A stretch of DNA of 49,499 bases from Flavobacteriales bacterium (GCA_022448105.1 JAKVAV010000005.1:78272-127770), one strand, 5' to 3'. Counted from the first letter of the stretch, positions 1-9,404 are shown. Notes: a model not told the origin generated them from the letters alone. Made by a program: numbers and translations.

Positions 1-5
1 GGTAG

Positions 6-78
<73 letters not shown>

Positions 79-145
79 ATATTTTGATTGCTATTATTTC
101 TTTTTAAATCTGCTCTTGCGCAGATGCGCTACCCTCAAGGGGGTG

Positions 146-176
146 CAAATATATATTTTGTTTCTTTGTCAGCAAA
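146..176 (-). promoter_or_regulatory. Bacteroidota promoter for initiator tRNA
   Basis: On the minus strand there is a TTTTG element, then 19 bases, then TATATTTG (complement at 146-153). This is a full match to the Bacteroidota primary sigma consensus TTG-N19-TAnnTTTG. It points at the tRNA, about 65 bases downstream, so a short 5' precursor leader is expected. Confidence 0.75.
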
Positions 177-186
177 ATTTTTTTCA

Positions 187-1068
187 ATGGCTCACAAAGC
201 GGGTTTTGTGAATATAATTGGGAGACCCAATGCAGGCAAATCGACGCTAATGAACCGTTTGGTAGGGGAGCATCTATCAATTATCAATCCGAAGGTTCAA
301 ACGACAAGACATCGAATCACCGGCATAGTCAATACCGAAGATTATCAGATCGTATATAGCGATACTCCTGGAATTCTAGAGCCAAAATATGCTCTTCAGA
401 ATAGCATGATGTCCTTTGTAAAGGAAGCCATAAGCGATGCCGATGTGCTCCTTCTTCTCATTGACATTGATGATAAGAATGCAGATTTCTACGGTCTTCA
501 AAGGCCATTAAAGGAAATCGACGTCCCTAAAATTGGTGTGCTTAACAAAATTGATCTCTCCGATCAAGCCAAGGTTGAGGAGATGTCAGAATTGTTGATG
601 GAGAAGTTTGGCTTGAATGAAGTGATTCCCATTTCTGCCCTGCATAATTTTGGGGTAGATGTCTTGAAAAAAAGAGTAATTGAACTGCTACCAGACTCAC
701 CCCCTTATTACGATAAGGACGCATTGACCGATAGACCGATGCGCTTTTTTGTGGAGGAGAGAATTCGCGAAAGAATCTTAACTCATTACAAAAAAGAAGT
801 GCCATATTCGGTGGAAGTTAAGGTGGAAGAATACAAAGATGAGAAGAAATTGGTGAGAATTTCCGCAGTGATTTACGTAATGCGAAAAAGTCAGAAAGGT
901 ATTCTTATTGGGCATCAAGGTGCAGGATTAAAGAGAGTAGGAACAGAAGCTCGGAAATCCCTCGAAAAATTTCTTGACAAAAAGGTTTTTTTGAGTCTCT
1001 TTGTCAAAGTAGATGAAGACTGGAGAAACAAAGAAAACAAACTGAAAAATTACGGATACAAAGGATAA
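187..1068 (+). CDS. era: GTPase Era
   Basis: Era is a GTPase that binds the 3' end of 16S rRNA and helps 30S subunit maturation. The 293-residue product starts [20 protein letters not shown]. The G1 loop is GRPNAGKST, the switch region carries tandem threonines (QTTRH), G3 is DTPG and G4 is NKID. The C-terminal third is a KH-type RNA-binding domain with the motif [10 protein letters not shown]. The frame stays open upstream to 88, but that extension is not Era-like, so the ATG at 187 is chosen; the length then matches the family. The gene diverges from the initiator tRNA, and der begins two bases after its stop, suggesting cotranscription of two ribosome-assembly GTPases. Confidence 0.95.
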   Translation: MAHKAGFVNIIGRPNAGKSTLMNRLVGEHLSIINPKVQTTRHRITGIVNTEDYQIVYSDTPGILEPKYALQNSMMSFVKEAISDADVLLLLIDIDDKNADFYGLQRPLKEIDVPKIGVLNKIDLSDQAKVEEMSELLMEKFGLNEVIPISALHNFGVDVLKKRVIELLPDSPPYYDKDALTDRPMRFFVEERIRERILTHYKKEVPYSVEVKVEEYKDEKKLVRISAVIYVMRKSQKGILIGHQGAGLKRVGTEARKSLEKFLDKKVFLSLFVKVDEDWRNKENKLKNYGYKG

Positions 1069-1070
1069 CC

Positions 1071-2375
1071 ATGCCCAATATTGTAGCTATTGTCGGAAGA
1101 CCAAATGTGGGGAAGTCCACACTTTTTAATCGGCTCACAGAGACTCGAGATGCTGTGGTAGATCCAACCAGTGGCGTCACTCGAGATCGCCACTACGGCA
1201 AAGCTGAGTGGACTGGATGTGAGTTTTCCGTTATTGATACAGGTGGTTATACTGTGAATAGTGAAGATGTTTTTGAAGAAGAGATTAAAAAACAGGTCGA
1301 ATTAGCCATTGACGAGGCTACTACCATTGTTTTTTTGAATGATGTTACTACCGGGATTACAGATCACGACGAGGCCATTGCAAATATTCTTCGAAAAACG
1401 GATAAGCCAATTTTGACGGTAGCGAATAAGGTAGATACGAACGATCGCATTGTTCAGGCATCGGAGTTTTACTCTTATGGTCTAGGTGAAGTGTATTGCA
1501 TCTCCGCATCTAATGGTGGAGGGTCTGGAGACCTTCTTGATGCTTTGGTAGAAACTTTCCCAGCACTAACCCCCGAGAAAGAAGATGATTTACCTAGAAT
1601 TGCTGTGGTCGGGAAACCAAACGTCGGTAAATCGTCATTCATTAACGCACTTCTCGGTGAAGAAAGAAATATTGTCACCGACCAGGCTGGAACCACGCGC
1701 GACGCAGTCTACACCCGATATAATGCTTATGGATTTGACTTCAACCTAGTCGATACCGCAGGCATACGGAAGAGAAGTAAGGTTCAAGAGGATATTGAAT
1801 TTTACTCTGTTCTCCGTTCGGTTCGAAGTATTGAAAACAGTGACGTATGTATACTTATTCTGGACGCGACTGAAGGAATTCAAAAGCAAGATCTCAACAT
1901 ATTCAATATGGTTGAGAAGAACGGTAAGGGTGTGGTTATCCTCGTGAATAAATGGGACTTGATCGAAAAATCAACCAATACGACCAAAGAGTACGAGGAC
2001 AAGATTAGGGAGAGAATCGCTCCATTTACCGATGTTCCTATCATATTTACTTCGGCTTTGACCAAGCAAAGAATACATAAAGCAATTGAGGAAGCGCTCA
2101 GTGTTTTTGACCGACTGAAAACTCGGATTCCAACCTCTCAACTAAACGAAGTATTCCAGCCCATTTTTGATTTTAGACAGCCTCCTACTTACAAAGGAAA
2201 ATTTATTCGTATCAAATATGTGATGCAGCTGCCAACCAATAAGGTAGCCTTCGCTTTTTACTGCAACCTTCCTCAATACATCAAGGAGCCTTATCGGCGA
2301 TTTTTGGAGAATCAGTTCCGGGAAAATTTCAATCTTGAAGGAATTCCGATTCTAATCTTTTTCCGTAAGAAATAA
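1071..2375 (+). CDS. der: Ribosome-associated GTPase Der (EngA)
   Basis: Der is the double GTPase needed for 50S subunit assembly. Both G domains are visible in the 434 residues: the first has GRPNVGKST near residue 8, DTGG and NKVD; the second has GKPNVGKSS near residue 182, DTAG and NKWD. The C-terminal part (about 350-434) corresponds to the KH-like domain that packs between the G domains. The length is normal. The gene sits two bases after era on the same strand and ends just before a strong hairpin that also faces metK. Confidence 0.96.
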   Translation: MPNIVAIVGRPNVGKSTLFNRLTETRDAVVDPTSGVTRDRHYGKAEWTGCEFSVIDTGGYTVNSEDVFEEEIKKQVELAIDEATTIVFLNDVTTGITDHDEAIANILRKTDKPILTVANKVDTNDRIVQASEFYSYGLGEVYCISASNGGGSGDLLDALVETFPALTPEKEDDLPRIAVVGKPNVGKSSFINALLGEERNIVTDQAGTTRDAVYTRYNAYGFDFNLVDTAGIRKRSKVQEDIEFYSVLRSVRSIENSDVCILILDATEGIQKQDLNIFNMVEKNGKGVVILVNKWDLIEKSTNTTKEYEDKIRERIAPFTDVPIIFTSALTKQRIHKAIEEALSVFDRLKTRIPTSQLNEVFQPIFDFRQPPTYKGKFIRIKYVMQLPTNKVAFAFYCNLPQYIKEPYRRFLENQFRENFNLEGIPILIFFRKK

Positions 2376-2376
2376 A

Positions 2377-2413
2377 AATAAAAAGCCCCAAACTGATTCC
2401 AGTTTGGGACTTT
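2377..2413. terminator. Bidirectional intrinsic terminator between der and metK
   Basis: A perfect 9-bp stem (CCCAAACTG with CAGTTTGGG, 2387-2408) and an ATTC loop is flanked by an A-rich tract on the left and a short T-rich stretch on the right. It lies between convergent genes and can stop transcription from either side, though more convincingly for the minus-strand metK transcript. Confidence 0.8.
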
Positions 2414-2432
2414 CAGATTTATCATTTTTGGG

Positions 2433-3728
2433 TTAGTTCAATCCGAATGCGCTTTTGATGTCGTCCACTCTGTCGAGTTTTTCCCAAGTGAAGAGCTCTA
2501 CCTGAATCTCTTTTGAATGGAGTCCATTGCTGCTGGCGTTGTGAAAGGTCTTTATAACGGTTTGGGGTTTGCGCCCCATATGGCCATAAGCTGCCGTCTC
2601 GCCGTAAATAGGCGCACGGAGTTTGAGGTTTTTTTCTATCATGCCTGGGCGAAGATCAAAAAGCTCACTTACTTTTTTGGCGATTTCACCGTCAGTCATT
2701 TTCACTTTTGAACTTCCGTAAGTATCGATGAAAACACCTGTTGGTTCAACCACGCCGATGGCATAAGATACTTGAACGAGAGCCTGATCAGCGATGCCTG
2801 CAGCCACTAAGTTTTTCGCGATATGTCTTGACGCATAGGCTGCAGATCTATCCACTTTGCTCGGGTCTTTCCCGCTGAATGCACCACCACCGTGTGCTCC
2901 TTTTCCACCGTAAGTATCGACGATAATTTTTCTTCCTGTTAGACCAGCATCACCATGCGGACCTCCGATCACAAACTTTCCTGTTGGGTTGATGTGATAC
3001 ACGATGTCATCTGTAAAGAGTCCCTGTATGTGCGACGGCAACTGTGATTTAACCCGCGGAATAAGGATGTTGACCAAATCTTCTTTGATTTTGTCACACA
3101 TTTCTTTCTCAGCGGCATCTTTAGAATTGGAATCGCTCGACATAACGAATTCATCATGCTGAGTAGAAATCACGATGGACATGATTTTCTCCGGTTGGTG
3201 ATTATCGTTGTACTGGATAGTTACCTGCGACTTTGCGTCAGGACGCAAGTATTTAATGTCGTTATTTTCTCTTCTAATATCTGCGAGTACTCTCAGAATA
3301 CGATGTGAGAGGTCAAGTGCAAGCGGCATGTAATTATCCGTTTCGTTTGTAGCGAAACCGAACATCATTCCCTGGTCTCCGGCTCCTTGTTCCTCAGGAT
3401 TTCCTCTATCAACTCCTTGATTAATGTCAGGAGATTGCTCGTGTATAGCGGTAAGTACACCGCAGCTATTCGCCTCAAACATATACTCGCTCTTGGTGTA
3501 GCCAATTCTGGCTATGACATCCCTTGCAATGTTTTGCACATCCACATACGCCTGAGATTTGACTTCACCGGCAAGAACTACCTGTCCTGTCGTCACCAAA
3601 GTTTCGCAAGCCACTTTTGAATTCGGGTCGTGGGCAAGAAAGTTATCTAGAATCGAGTCTGAAATTTGATCAGCAATTTTATCCGGGTGCCCTTCTGACA
3701 CCGACTCGGAAGTAAAGGAATATGGCAT
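2433..3728 (-). CDS. metK: S-adenosylmethionine synthase
   Basis: MetK makes S-adenosylmethionine from methionine and ATP in the cytoplasm. The family's opening is clear (SESVSEGHPDKIADQ), as are the ATP-binding signature GAGDQGMMFG and the glycine-rich loop GGGAFSGKDPSKVDRSAAY. The ATG at 3728 gives 431 residues and begins MPYSFTSESVSEGHP; a longer frame to 3791 adds 21 unconserved residues and is rejected. No SAM riboswitch is seen upstream. The enzyme's product feeds the methyl cycle whose by-product is cleaved by ahcY at 19.4 kb. Confidence 0.96.
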   Translation of the reverse strand: MPYSFTSESVSEGHPDKIADQISDSILDNFLAHDPNSKVACETLVTTGQVVLAGEVKSQAYVDVQNIARDVIARIGYTKSEYMFEANSCGVLTAIHEQSPDINQGVDRGNPEEQGAGDQGMMFGFATNETDNYMPLALDLSHRILRVLADIRRENNDIKYLRPDAKSQVTIQYNDNHQPEKIMSIVISTQHDEFVMSSDSNSKDAAEKEMCDKIKEDLVNILIPRVKSQLPSHIQGLFTDDIVYHINPTGKFVIGGPHGDAGLTGRKIIVDTYGGKGAHGGGAFSGKDPSKVDRSAAYASRHIAKNLVAAGIADQALVQVSYAIGVVEPTGVFIDTYGSSKVKMTDGEIAKKVSELFDLRPGMIEKNLKLRAPIYGETAAYGHMGRKPQTVIKTFHNASSNGLHSKEIQVELFTWEKLDRVDDIKSAFGLN

Positions 3729-3837
3729 GTGTTTATAAAGTTTTACGGCCTTCGAAGGAATGTTGGCCAATAGATTTTGCTGTTTTAGCATTTTTTACTG
3801 TGGTTGCAATAGGCCAAATCCCTCCACAAAAGCGCAA

Positions 3838-3845
3838 CAAAAATA
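3838..3845 (-). promoter_or_regulatory. Putative -7 box for metK
   Basis: The minus strand reads TATTTTTG, matching TAnnTTTG. No clear TTG lies 19-21 bases upstream, so this is a partial promoter match. It would leave a leader of roughly 100 bases before the metK start at 3728. Confidence 0.4.
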
Positions 3846-3868
3846 GCAAAAAAGTGAACTTCAGAACT

Positions 3869-4771
3869 CTATTTGGTGAGTGATTTGAAGACGTCTTCTA
3901 AGCTTTTTTCCTCCTTTCTAATCTCTTCAATATCAAGCCCCTTTTTCGTGGCTAACTTCGATAATTCCCCGATTATTCCACCACCTTTCTTCGCCGAGAC
4001 GATGTATTGACCTTTTTCGACCCCTCTCACCTTTATTACCCCTGAGATAGAGCTAATAAGATCTGTGTTCAGCTTATCACTAACATGAAAAAACACGACT
4101 TCTACTTCGCGTTCCTCTTTAAGCTGGGCCATTTGATCGTCAGCTACGATTTCTCCGTTTTTGATAATAATCACTCGGTCGCATATTGCTTCGACTTCTT
4201 GCATGATGTGAGTGCTAAGAAGAACTGATTTCTCCTTACCTAAAGATTGGATAAGGTTTCTGATATCCTCTAGTTGATTAGGGTCAAGACCTGAAGTTGG
4301 CTCATCCAAGATCAAAACTTCAGGGTCATGAAGCATTGCTTGCGCCAGACCTACTCTTTGTTTGTAACCCTTAGAGAGCTCCCCGATTTTCTTGTGGCTT
4401 TCAGGTGTCAGGCCTACCATCTCGATCATTTCTTCTACACGTCTTTTTCTTCCAGAAATGCCATACAGCCCTCCCACGAAAGACAAGTATTCGCGGATAT
4501 ACATCTCGTAATAAAGCGGATTACTTTCGGGAAGATAGCCTACTCTTTTCCGAACATCGATGGGCTTGCTATCAACGTTAAAACCCGAGACTTCAACACT
4601 TCCATTATCAGATGGAATATAGGTGGTAATAATTTTCATCATGGTGGACTTTCCTGCACCATTTGGACCTAAAAAACCTACGACTTCCCCTTTTTTTACC
4701 TCGAATGAGATATTCTTCAAAGCTGCTTGACTTCCGTAAAATTTAGAAACGTTTTGTACTCGAATTGACAT
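3869..4771 (-). CDS. gldA: Gliding-motility-type ABC transporter ATPase GldA
   Basis: This 300-residue ABC ATPase has Walker A GPNGAGKST (35-43), the signature LSKGYKQR in place of LSGGQ, and Walker B LILDEPTSGLDP. Its N-terminus and the YLPESNPLYYEMY segment resemble GldA of flavobacteria as I remember it. GldA works with the membrane proteins GldF and GldG, and the trio has been linked to gliding in Flavobacterium. No GldF/G is adjacent, which is usual because gldA is often unlinked. It could alternatively be a generic CcmA/DrrA-type ATPase. The gene diverges from rsgA with only 53 bases between start codons. Confidence 0.8.
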   Translation of the reverse strand: MSIRVQNVSKFYGSQAALKNISFEVKKGEVVGFLGPNGAGKSTMMKIITTYIPSDNGSVEVSGFNVDSKPIDVRKRVGYLPESNPLYYEMYIREYLSFVGGLYGISGRKRRVEEMIEMVGLTPESHKKIGELSKGYKQRVGLAQAMLHDPEVLILDEPTSGLDPNQLEDIRNLIQSLGKEKSVLLSTHIMQEVEAICDRVIIIKNGEIVADDQMAQLKEEREVEVVFFHVSDKLNTDLISSISGVIKVRGVEKGQYIVSAKKGGGIIGELSKLATKKGLDIEEIRKEEKSLEDVFKSLTK

Positions 4772-4778
4772 AGGTCAG

Positions 4779-4786
4779 CGAAATTA
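4779..4786 (-). promoter_or_regulatory. Putative -7 box (TAATTTCG) for gldA
   Basis: The minus strand reads TAATTTCG, one base off TAnnTTTG, ending 7 bases before the gldA start codon. If used, the mRNA would be almost leaderless. No good upstream TTG is visible. Confidence 0.35.
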
Positions 4787-4808
4787 GCCAACTTTATTCG
4801 ATCTGTGC

Positions 4809-4816
4809 TACTTTCG
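4809..4816 (+). promoter_or_regulatory. Putative -7 box (TACTTTCG) for rsgA
   Basis: TACTTTCG, one base off TAnnTTTG, ends 8 bases before the rsgA ATG. Together with the opposite-facing TAATTTCG box this makes a compact divergent promoter region with near-leaderless products. Confidence 0.35.
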
Positions 4817-4824
4817 CCTTCGCA

Positions 4825-5751
4825 ATGCAGAAAGGGCGCGTAATCAAAAGTACAGGTAGTTGGTATACAGTTGAATTAGCAGATGGTGCCATCATCAGCT
4901 GTAGAGTGAGAGGAAAGCTACGGATCAAAGGAATTCGCACTACCAATCCCGTAGCTGTCGGTGACTTCGTTAAAATTGATGGAGAGGAAGGCGCATTTAC
5001 GATCGTTGAAATTGATCAGCGAAAGAATTATATCGTAAGAAGATCGGTTAATCTATCGAAGCAAAGCCACATCATTGCTTCTAACCTTGACCTGGCCATC
5101 ATCGTGATAACTTTGAAAAATCCGACGACGTATCCGACGTTTATCGATCGGTTTTGCACCGCTGCTGAAGCTTATCATATCCCTGTTGCCGTTGTGATTA
5201 GTAAAGCCGATCTACTCGATGAGGAAGAGTTGGAGGTGGCTAGAAACTTTTTAGACGTATATGCTGACCTAGGGTATGATACACTAATATCTTCTGCAGA
5301 AAATGGCAAAGGAATAGAAGAGTTTAAGGATCTAATCCAGAACAAAACAGTCATGCTCTCCGGCCACTCTGGAGTTGGGAAATCGAGGTTAGTTAATGCA
5401 ATTGACCCCGACCTTCAAGTGAAAGTAGGTCATATCTCTGACTTTCATCAAATGGGAAAACACACCACAACATTTGCAGAAATGCACAGGCATCGTCACG
5501 GCGGATACATAGTCGATACGCCTGGGATAAGGGGATTTGGATTAGTCCATTTTGAAAAAGACGAGCTAGCAGGATATTTTCCAGAAATGAGAAGACTACT
5601 TCCAGATTGTAAGTTCTATAACTGCATACATGTCAGTGAGCCTGGTTGTGCCGTGAAGAAGGCTCTTGAAACAGGAGAAGTAGCTCAGACTCGCTATAAT
5701 AGTTACCTCAATATGCTGGAAGAGAATGCGGAACAATCATATCGATCATGA
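4825..5751 (+). CDS. rsgA: Small ribosomal subunit biogenesis GTPase RsgA
   Basis: RsgA is a circularly permuted GTPase that checks late 30S maturation. The 308 residues show an N-terminal OB-fold, then G4-like SKADLL before G1 (GHSGVGKS) and G3 (DTPG), the permuted order typical of the family. A C-terminal zinc-binding segment follows (C..., C-I-H, ...GCAVKKA). It is the first gene of an operon: its stop overlaps the dtd start by four bases (ATGA). Confidence 0.95.
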   Translation: MQKGRVIKSTGSWYTVELADGAIISCRVRGKLRIKGIRTTNPVAVGDFVKIDGEEGAFTIVEIDQRKNYIVRRSVNLSKQSHIIASNLDLAIIVITLKNPTTYPTFIDRFCTAAEAYHIPVAVVISKADLLDEEELEVARNFLDVYADLGYDTLISSAENGKGIEEFKDLIQNKTVMLSGHSGVGKSRLVNAIDPDLQVKVGHISDFHQMGKHTTTFAEMHRHRHGGYIVDTPGIRGFGLVHFEKDELAGYFPEMRRLLPDCKFYNCIHVSEPGCAVKKALETGEVAQTRYNSYLNMLEENAEQSYRS

Positions 5752-6200
5752 AAGCGGTCATCCAACGAGTTAGAAAATCGTCTGTTGAGATTGATGGAAA
5801 GATCAAGGCAGGAATAGGTATTGGCTTAAACATATTGGTTGGTATTGGATTGGAAGATTCTCGAGAAGATGCTGATTGGCTTGCTGCTAAGATTTCAGCA
5901 CTGAGGGTATTTGAGGACGATGAAGGAGTCATGAATTTATCCATCAATCAAATTGGAGGAGAAGTGCTAGCCATAAGTCAGTTTACGCTTCACGCGAAAA
6001 TTAAAAAGGGTTCTAGACCTTCCTACATTCGGGCAGCAAAACCTGATATTGCCATCCCGCTGTACGAGTACTTTTTGGATAGATTGCAGTGGGAAATCAA
6101 AGGTAAAGTGGCTTCTGGTGTTTTTGGTGCTGATATGAAAGTGCTCATCGACAATGACGGCCCTGTCACAATAATCATTGACACAAAAGACAAACAATAA
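5748..6200 (+). CDS. dtd: D-aminoacyl-tRNA deacylase
   Basis: Dtd removes D-amino acids (and glycine) mischarged on tRNAs. The 150-residue protein has the two family motifs: SQFTL near residue 80, and the Gly-cisPro region NDGPVTI near the C-terminus that excludes L-amino acids. The start overlaps rsgA by 4 bases and the stop overlaps the next gene by one base (TAATG), so all three genes are probably translationally coupled. Confidence 0.95.
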   Translation: MKAVIQRVRKSSVEIDGKIKAGIGIGLNILVGIGLEDSREDADWLAAKISALRVFEDDEGVMNLSINQIGGEVLAISQFTLHAKIKKGSRPSYIRAAKPDIAIPLYEYFLDRLQWEIKGKVASGVFGADMKVLIDNDGPVTIIIDTKDKQ

Positions 6201-6532
6201 TGGAGATTCATCAGCTTCAGAAAAAAGTAGACGACTGGATAAAAGAGTACGGAGTTCGATACTTTAACGAGCTTACCAATATGGCCATCCTCACTGAAGA
6301 AGTGGGCGAGCTGGCCCGTATTATTTCTCGTCGTTATGGCGAGCAATCCGAGAAAGAATCAGATATGCATAAAGACCTTGGAGATGAAATGGCAGATGTA
6401 CTCTGGGTACTAACTTGCCTCGCCAATCAAACGGGTGTTAACCTTGAAGAAGCGCTCCAAAGAAATTTTGAAAAGAAGACTTTCCGAGACAAAGACCGTC
6501 ACCACTCTAACCCGAAACTAAAAAAAGACTGA
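6200..6532 (+). CDS. MazG-like nucleotide pyrophosphohydrolase
   Basis: This 110-residue all-helical protein contains the MazG-type metal-binding pattern: EEVGELAR near residue 30, and a later DEMADVLW near residue 70. These acidic residues bind Mg2+ in house-cleaning NTP pyrophosphatases that hydrolyse (d)NTPs to monophosphate and pyrophosphate. The substrate cannot be told from sequence. It is the last gene of the rsgA-dtd operon; a GNRA-capped hairpin and a strong terminator follow. Confidence 0.85.
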   Translation: MEIHQLQKKVDDWIKEYGVRYFNELTNMAILTEEVGELARIISRRYGEQSEKESDMHKDLGDEMADVLWVLTCLANQTGVNLEEALQRNFEKKTFRDKDRHHSNPKLKKD

Positions 6533-6573
6533 TTTTTTGAAACTTTCAAAAAAAAGCCAACGTAAACAAATAC

Positions 6574-6589
6574 AGAATCGCAAGATTCT
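6574..6589 (+). other. GCAA-tetraloop hairpin in the 3' region
   Basis: AGAATC, GCAA, GATTCT forms a perfect 6-bp stem with a GNRA tetraloop between the MazG-like stop and the terminator. It may only stabilise the transcript's 3' end; nothing else in the 6533-6689 gap looks like a gene. Confidence 0.4.
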
Positions 6590-6625
6590 AACCCTTTAAC
6601 AAACAAGTTTAATCCTCAGCAGCAA

Positions 6626-6657
6626 TGTCGGCTTCTTTATTGGAGCCGGCATTTTTT
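6626..6657 (+). terminator. Intrinsic terminator of the rsgA-dtd-MazG operon
   Basis: A 10-bp stem (TGTCGGCTTC with GGAGCCGGCA, two G-T pairs) and a 6-base TTTATT loop is followed directly by six T residues on the plus strand. Confidence 0.88.
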
Positions 6658-6689
6658 GCTTTAGTGCCAGCTGCACTACCCGGGCGGGC

Positions 6690-8978
6690 CTACAGCGATC
6701 GTGTTTGCGCGTCGACTGCTGCAAGAGTTGCCATATTGACAATTTCCCTCACGCTACTACCTATCTGAAGGACATGAGCACTCTTGTCTAAACCGATTAA
6801 AATAGGGCCTATGGCTTCTCCAACACCGTTAGATTGAAGGAGTTTGTAGGCAATATTTCCAGATGCAAGGCCTGGGAAAATCAAGACATTTGGTTTATTA
6901 TCAACTAAGTTGCTAAACGGGAAGACTTCTTTAAGAAGGTCATTGTCCATAGCAAAATTGGCTTGCATTTCCCCATCCACGGTCAAATCTGGGCGTCTTT
7001 CTTTGATAATAGCTGTAGCCTTGTTCATTTTCGTCGGAGTAATGCCCTTGTGAGAACCAAAGTTTGAGTAGCTCAGTAATGCAATTTTAGGCTCTATGCT
7101 CATTCTTTTGACGGCCTCCGCGGTGCTTATAGTGATCTCCACTATATCTTCAACAGTCGGATCAGTATTCATCGTGGTATCAGCTAAAACTAAGGGTCCA
7201 TTCTTGGTCAGTAGAATATAAATTCCAGCCGCTTGAAGTACACCAGTTTCTCGACCGATTACATTGAGGATGGGCTTAATTGCTGAAGGGTATTTTAGAG
7301 CTAAACCAGTAAGTACAGAATCAGCTTCACCATGTTTGACCATCATAGATCCGTAGTACCCTCTTGTGCGCATGTGCTTTTTAGCTTCATACTCGGTTAA
7401 GCCTTTTCTTTTTCGAGCTTCATAAAACGCTTCAGTGTACATTTCTAGTTTGGACTGATCATCTTCAATATCTCTTATCTCGATGCCATCTAGAGTAAGG
7501 CTGTACTTCTCCACCAAGGCATTAATACTTTTCTTTCGGCCAAGGACTATTGGATGTGCTATGCCATCATCAGCCAGAATTTGGGCAGCTTTGAGCACTT
7601 TGTAAGATTCTCCATCGGTAAAGACAATCTTTCGAGGATCGGCCTTTGCCTTTTGCATGGCTATTCGGATAAATTTGTCGTCCCTACCCAATCTCGAAAT
7701 AAGAACTTCTTTGTAAGATTTCCAATCAGTAATTGGGTGTTGGGCAACACCGGTATCTATTGCAGCCTTGGCAATTGCAGGAGCTAGCTTTGCTATCAAT
7801 CGTGGATCGAATGGTTTTGGAATGATATAATCTTTTCCAAATGCTAAATCACGTTGATTATAGGCTAGATTTACGACCTCGGGTACGGGGTCTTTGGCTA
7901 AATTGGCAATGGCTCTTACGGCAGCAAGTTTCATTTCATCGTTGATACACGTAGCCCGTACGTCGAGAGCACCTCTAAAAATGTATGGAAACCCTAGAAC
8001 GTTGTTGACCATATTTGGATGATCTGACCTCCCTGTTGCCATTATGATATCCGTTCTTGCAGCAATAGCTTCCTTGTAAGGTATTTCTGGATCAGGATTG
8101 GCTAGGGCAAATACGATAGGATTATCTGCCATTGATTTAACCATCTCTTGATTCACGATGTTTCCCTTCGATAATCCAACGAAAACATCTGCACCAACCA
8201 TTGCTTCCGAAAGAGTGTTTTTATCGGTATTCCTTGCAAATGCTTTCTTCTGTGTATTGAGATCAGATCTTTTCGTGGTAATCACTCCTTTGCTGTCGAG
8301 CATCAATAGGTTTTCTTCTTTTACACCAAGGGAGAAGTATAAGTTTGCACAAGACACGGCGCTTGCTCCTGCGCCATTAAAAACCACTTTGATTTGATCT
8401 ATTTTCTTCCCAGCGATCTCTAGCGCATTTAATAGAGCCGCCCCGGTAATGATAGCCGTTCCGTGCTGATCATCATGCATTACTGGAATGTCAAGTTCAT
8501 CTCTCAAACGTTTTTCAATCTCGAAACAAGCTGGTGCAGATATATCTTCCAAATTAATTCCGCCGAAAGTTGGAGACATAATTTTTACCGTTTCCACAAA
8601 CTTATCTACGTCTTGTGTGTCAAGCTCAATGTCGAATACATCGATATCGGCAAAAATCTTGAAAAGAACACCTTTCCCTTCCATTACTGGCTTGGAAGCC
8701 AATGCTCCAATATCTCCCAAACCTAGAACGGCGGAACCATTTGATATCACTGCTACTAAGTTTGCTTTAGCTGTATAATTATATGCTTTGTCGGGATTAT
8801 TTTGAATCTCTAAACAAGGATCGGCAACTCCAGGTGAGTAAGCAATTGATAAGTCTCTTTGACTATTTGATGGTTTCGTGGGTATGACTTCGATTTTCCC
8901 CGGACGCTTACCTTCATGATATTCGAGTATGTCGGATTTTCTGATTTTCTTCTTGTTTTCCGAGTTCATTAGTGACAT
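6690..8978 (-). CDS. maeB: NADP-dependent malic enzyme with phosphotransacetylase-like domain
   Basis: This enzyme oxidatively decarboxylates malate to pyruvate and CO2, making NADPH. The 762 residues fit the hybrid MaeB architecture: an N-terminal malic domain (SIAYSPGVADPCLEI near 45, with GSAVLGLGDIGALASKPVMEGK following), a Rossmann NAD(P) domain (VVFNGAGASAVSC near 200), and from about residue 430 a phosphotransacetylase-like domain that is regulatory rather than catalytic in characterised relatives. The gene is downstream of atpC but separated from it by a terminator and its own candidate promoter. MaeB supplies NADPH and pyruvate during growth on C4 acids. Confidence 0.93.
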   Translation of the reverse strand: MSLMNSENKKKIRKSDILEYHEGKRPGKIEVIPTKPSNSQRDLSIAYSPGVADPCLEIQNNPDKAYNYTAKANLVAVISNGSAVLGLGDIGALASKPVMEGKGVLFKIFADIDVFDIELDTQDVDKFVETVKIMSPTFGGINLEDISAPACFEIEKRLRDELDIPVMHDDQHGTAIITGAALLNALEIAGKKIDQIKVVFNGAGASAVSCANLYFSLGVKEENLLMLDSKGVITTKRSDLNTQKKAFARNTDKNTLSEAMVGADVFVGLSKGNIVNQEMVKSMADNPIVFALANPDPEIPYKEAIAARTDIIMATGRSDHPNMVNNVLGFPYIFRGALDVRATCINDEMKLAAVRAIANLAKDPVPEVVNLAYNQRDLAFGKDYIIPKPFDPRLIAKLAPAIAKAAIDTGVAQHPITDWKSYKEVLISRLGRDDKFIRIAMQKAKADPRKIVFTDGESYKVLKAAQILADDGIAHPIVLGRKKSINALVEKYSLTLDGIEIRDIEDDQSKLEMYTEAFYEARKRKGLTEYEAKKHMRTRGYYGSMMVKHGEADSVLTGLALKYPSAIKPILNVIGRETGVLQAAGIYILLTKNGPLVLADTTMNTDPTVEDIVEITISTAEAVKRMSIEPKIALLSYSNFGSHKGITPTKMNKATAIIKERRPDLTVDGEMQANFAMDNDLLKEVFPFSNLVDNKPNVLIFPGLASGNIAYKLLQSNGVGEAIGPILIGLDKSAHVLQIGSSVREIVNMATLAAVDAQTRSL

Positions 8979-9027
8979 TCTTTAAAGTTTTGAAATGCAT
9001 GCATCTCGACTGATGGCCTGAACATGT

Positions 9028-9035
9028 CAAAGGTA
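9028..9035 (-). promoter_or_regulatory. Putative -7 box for maeB
   Basis: The minus strand reads TACCTTTG, a full match to TAnnTTTG, about 50 bases before the maeB start. The nearest TTTG upstream is 24 bases away, longer than ideal. Confidence 0.45.
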
Positions 9036-9110
9036 AACATGAAACTTGTTGCCCTGTTGCAAACTATTTGATGCGAGAAAGAATTGTTTGCCATTTTCAT
9101 TTTTGGCGAT

Positions 9111-9145
9111 AAAAAAAACCGCCTTACTTCAGTGAGGCGGTTTTT
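9111..9145 (-). terminator. Intrinsic terminator of atpD-atpC
   Basis: An 11-bp stem (AACCGCCTTAC with GTGAGGCGGTT) and a 4-base loop is flanked by A8 on the left and T5 on the right. On the minus strand the A8 tract becomes a U-tract after the hairpin, just past the atpC stop. Confidence 0.9.
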
Positions 9146-9164
9146 AATTTGACTCTCGAAGAGA

Positions 9165-9401
9165 TTATTCTGCCAGAATAATCACCTTATTATCTTTTAC
9201 TTCAGCAACTCCACCTTCAATGTCGAACGTGGTCTCTTTACCAGAGCTTTCAGTCACTTTTACCTGCCCTTTCTTCAAAGCAGTGATTAGTGGGGCGTGA
9301 CGCTCTAGGATCCCCAAACTTCCATCAATACCAGGTACTGTCACTGCCGTAGCTTCTCCTGAATATCTGCTTTCGTCCGGAGTAATAATGTCAAGTGTCA
9401 T
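9165..9401 (-). CDS. atpC: F1 ATP synthase epsilon subunit, short form
   Basis: Epsilon links the gamma stalk to the c-ring in F1Fo ATP synthase. At 78 residues this covers only the N-terminal beta-sandwich: it begins MTLDIITPDESRYSGEATAV and contains PGIDGSLGILERHAPLITAL. The C-terminal helical hairpin of the roughly 135-residue E. coli subunit is absent, so the helix-based inhibition described for bacterial enzymes is not expected. Short epsilons are common in Bacteroidota. The gene follows atpD by three bases and ends just before a strong terminator. Confidence 0.93.
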   Translation of the reverse strand: MTLDIITPDESRYSGEATAVTVPGIDGSLGILERHAPLITALKKGQVKVTESSGKETTFDIEGGVAEVKDNKVIILAE

Positions 9402-9404
9402 GTC

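Noticed and set aside
88-186. Longer N-terminus for Era
   Set aside because: The extension is not Era-like and overlaps the tRNA promoter region; the ATG at 187 gives the standard length.
3729-3868. SAM riboswitch upstream of metK
   Set aside because: No SAM aptamer core is visible in the 140-base gap; the same is true upstream of ahcY.
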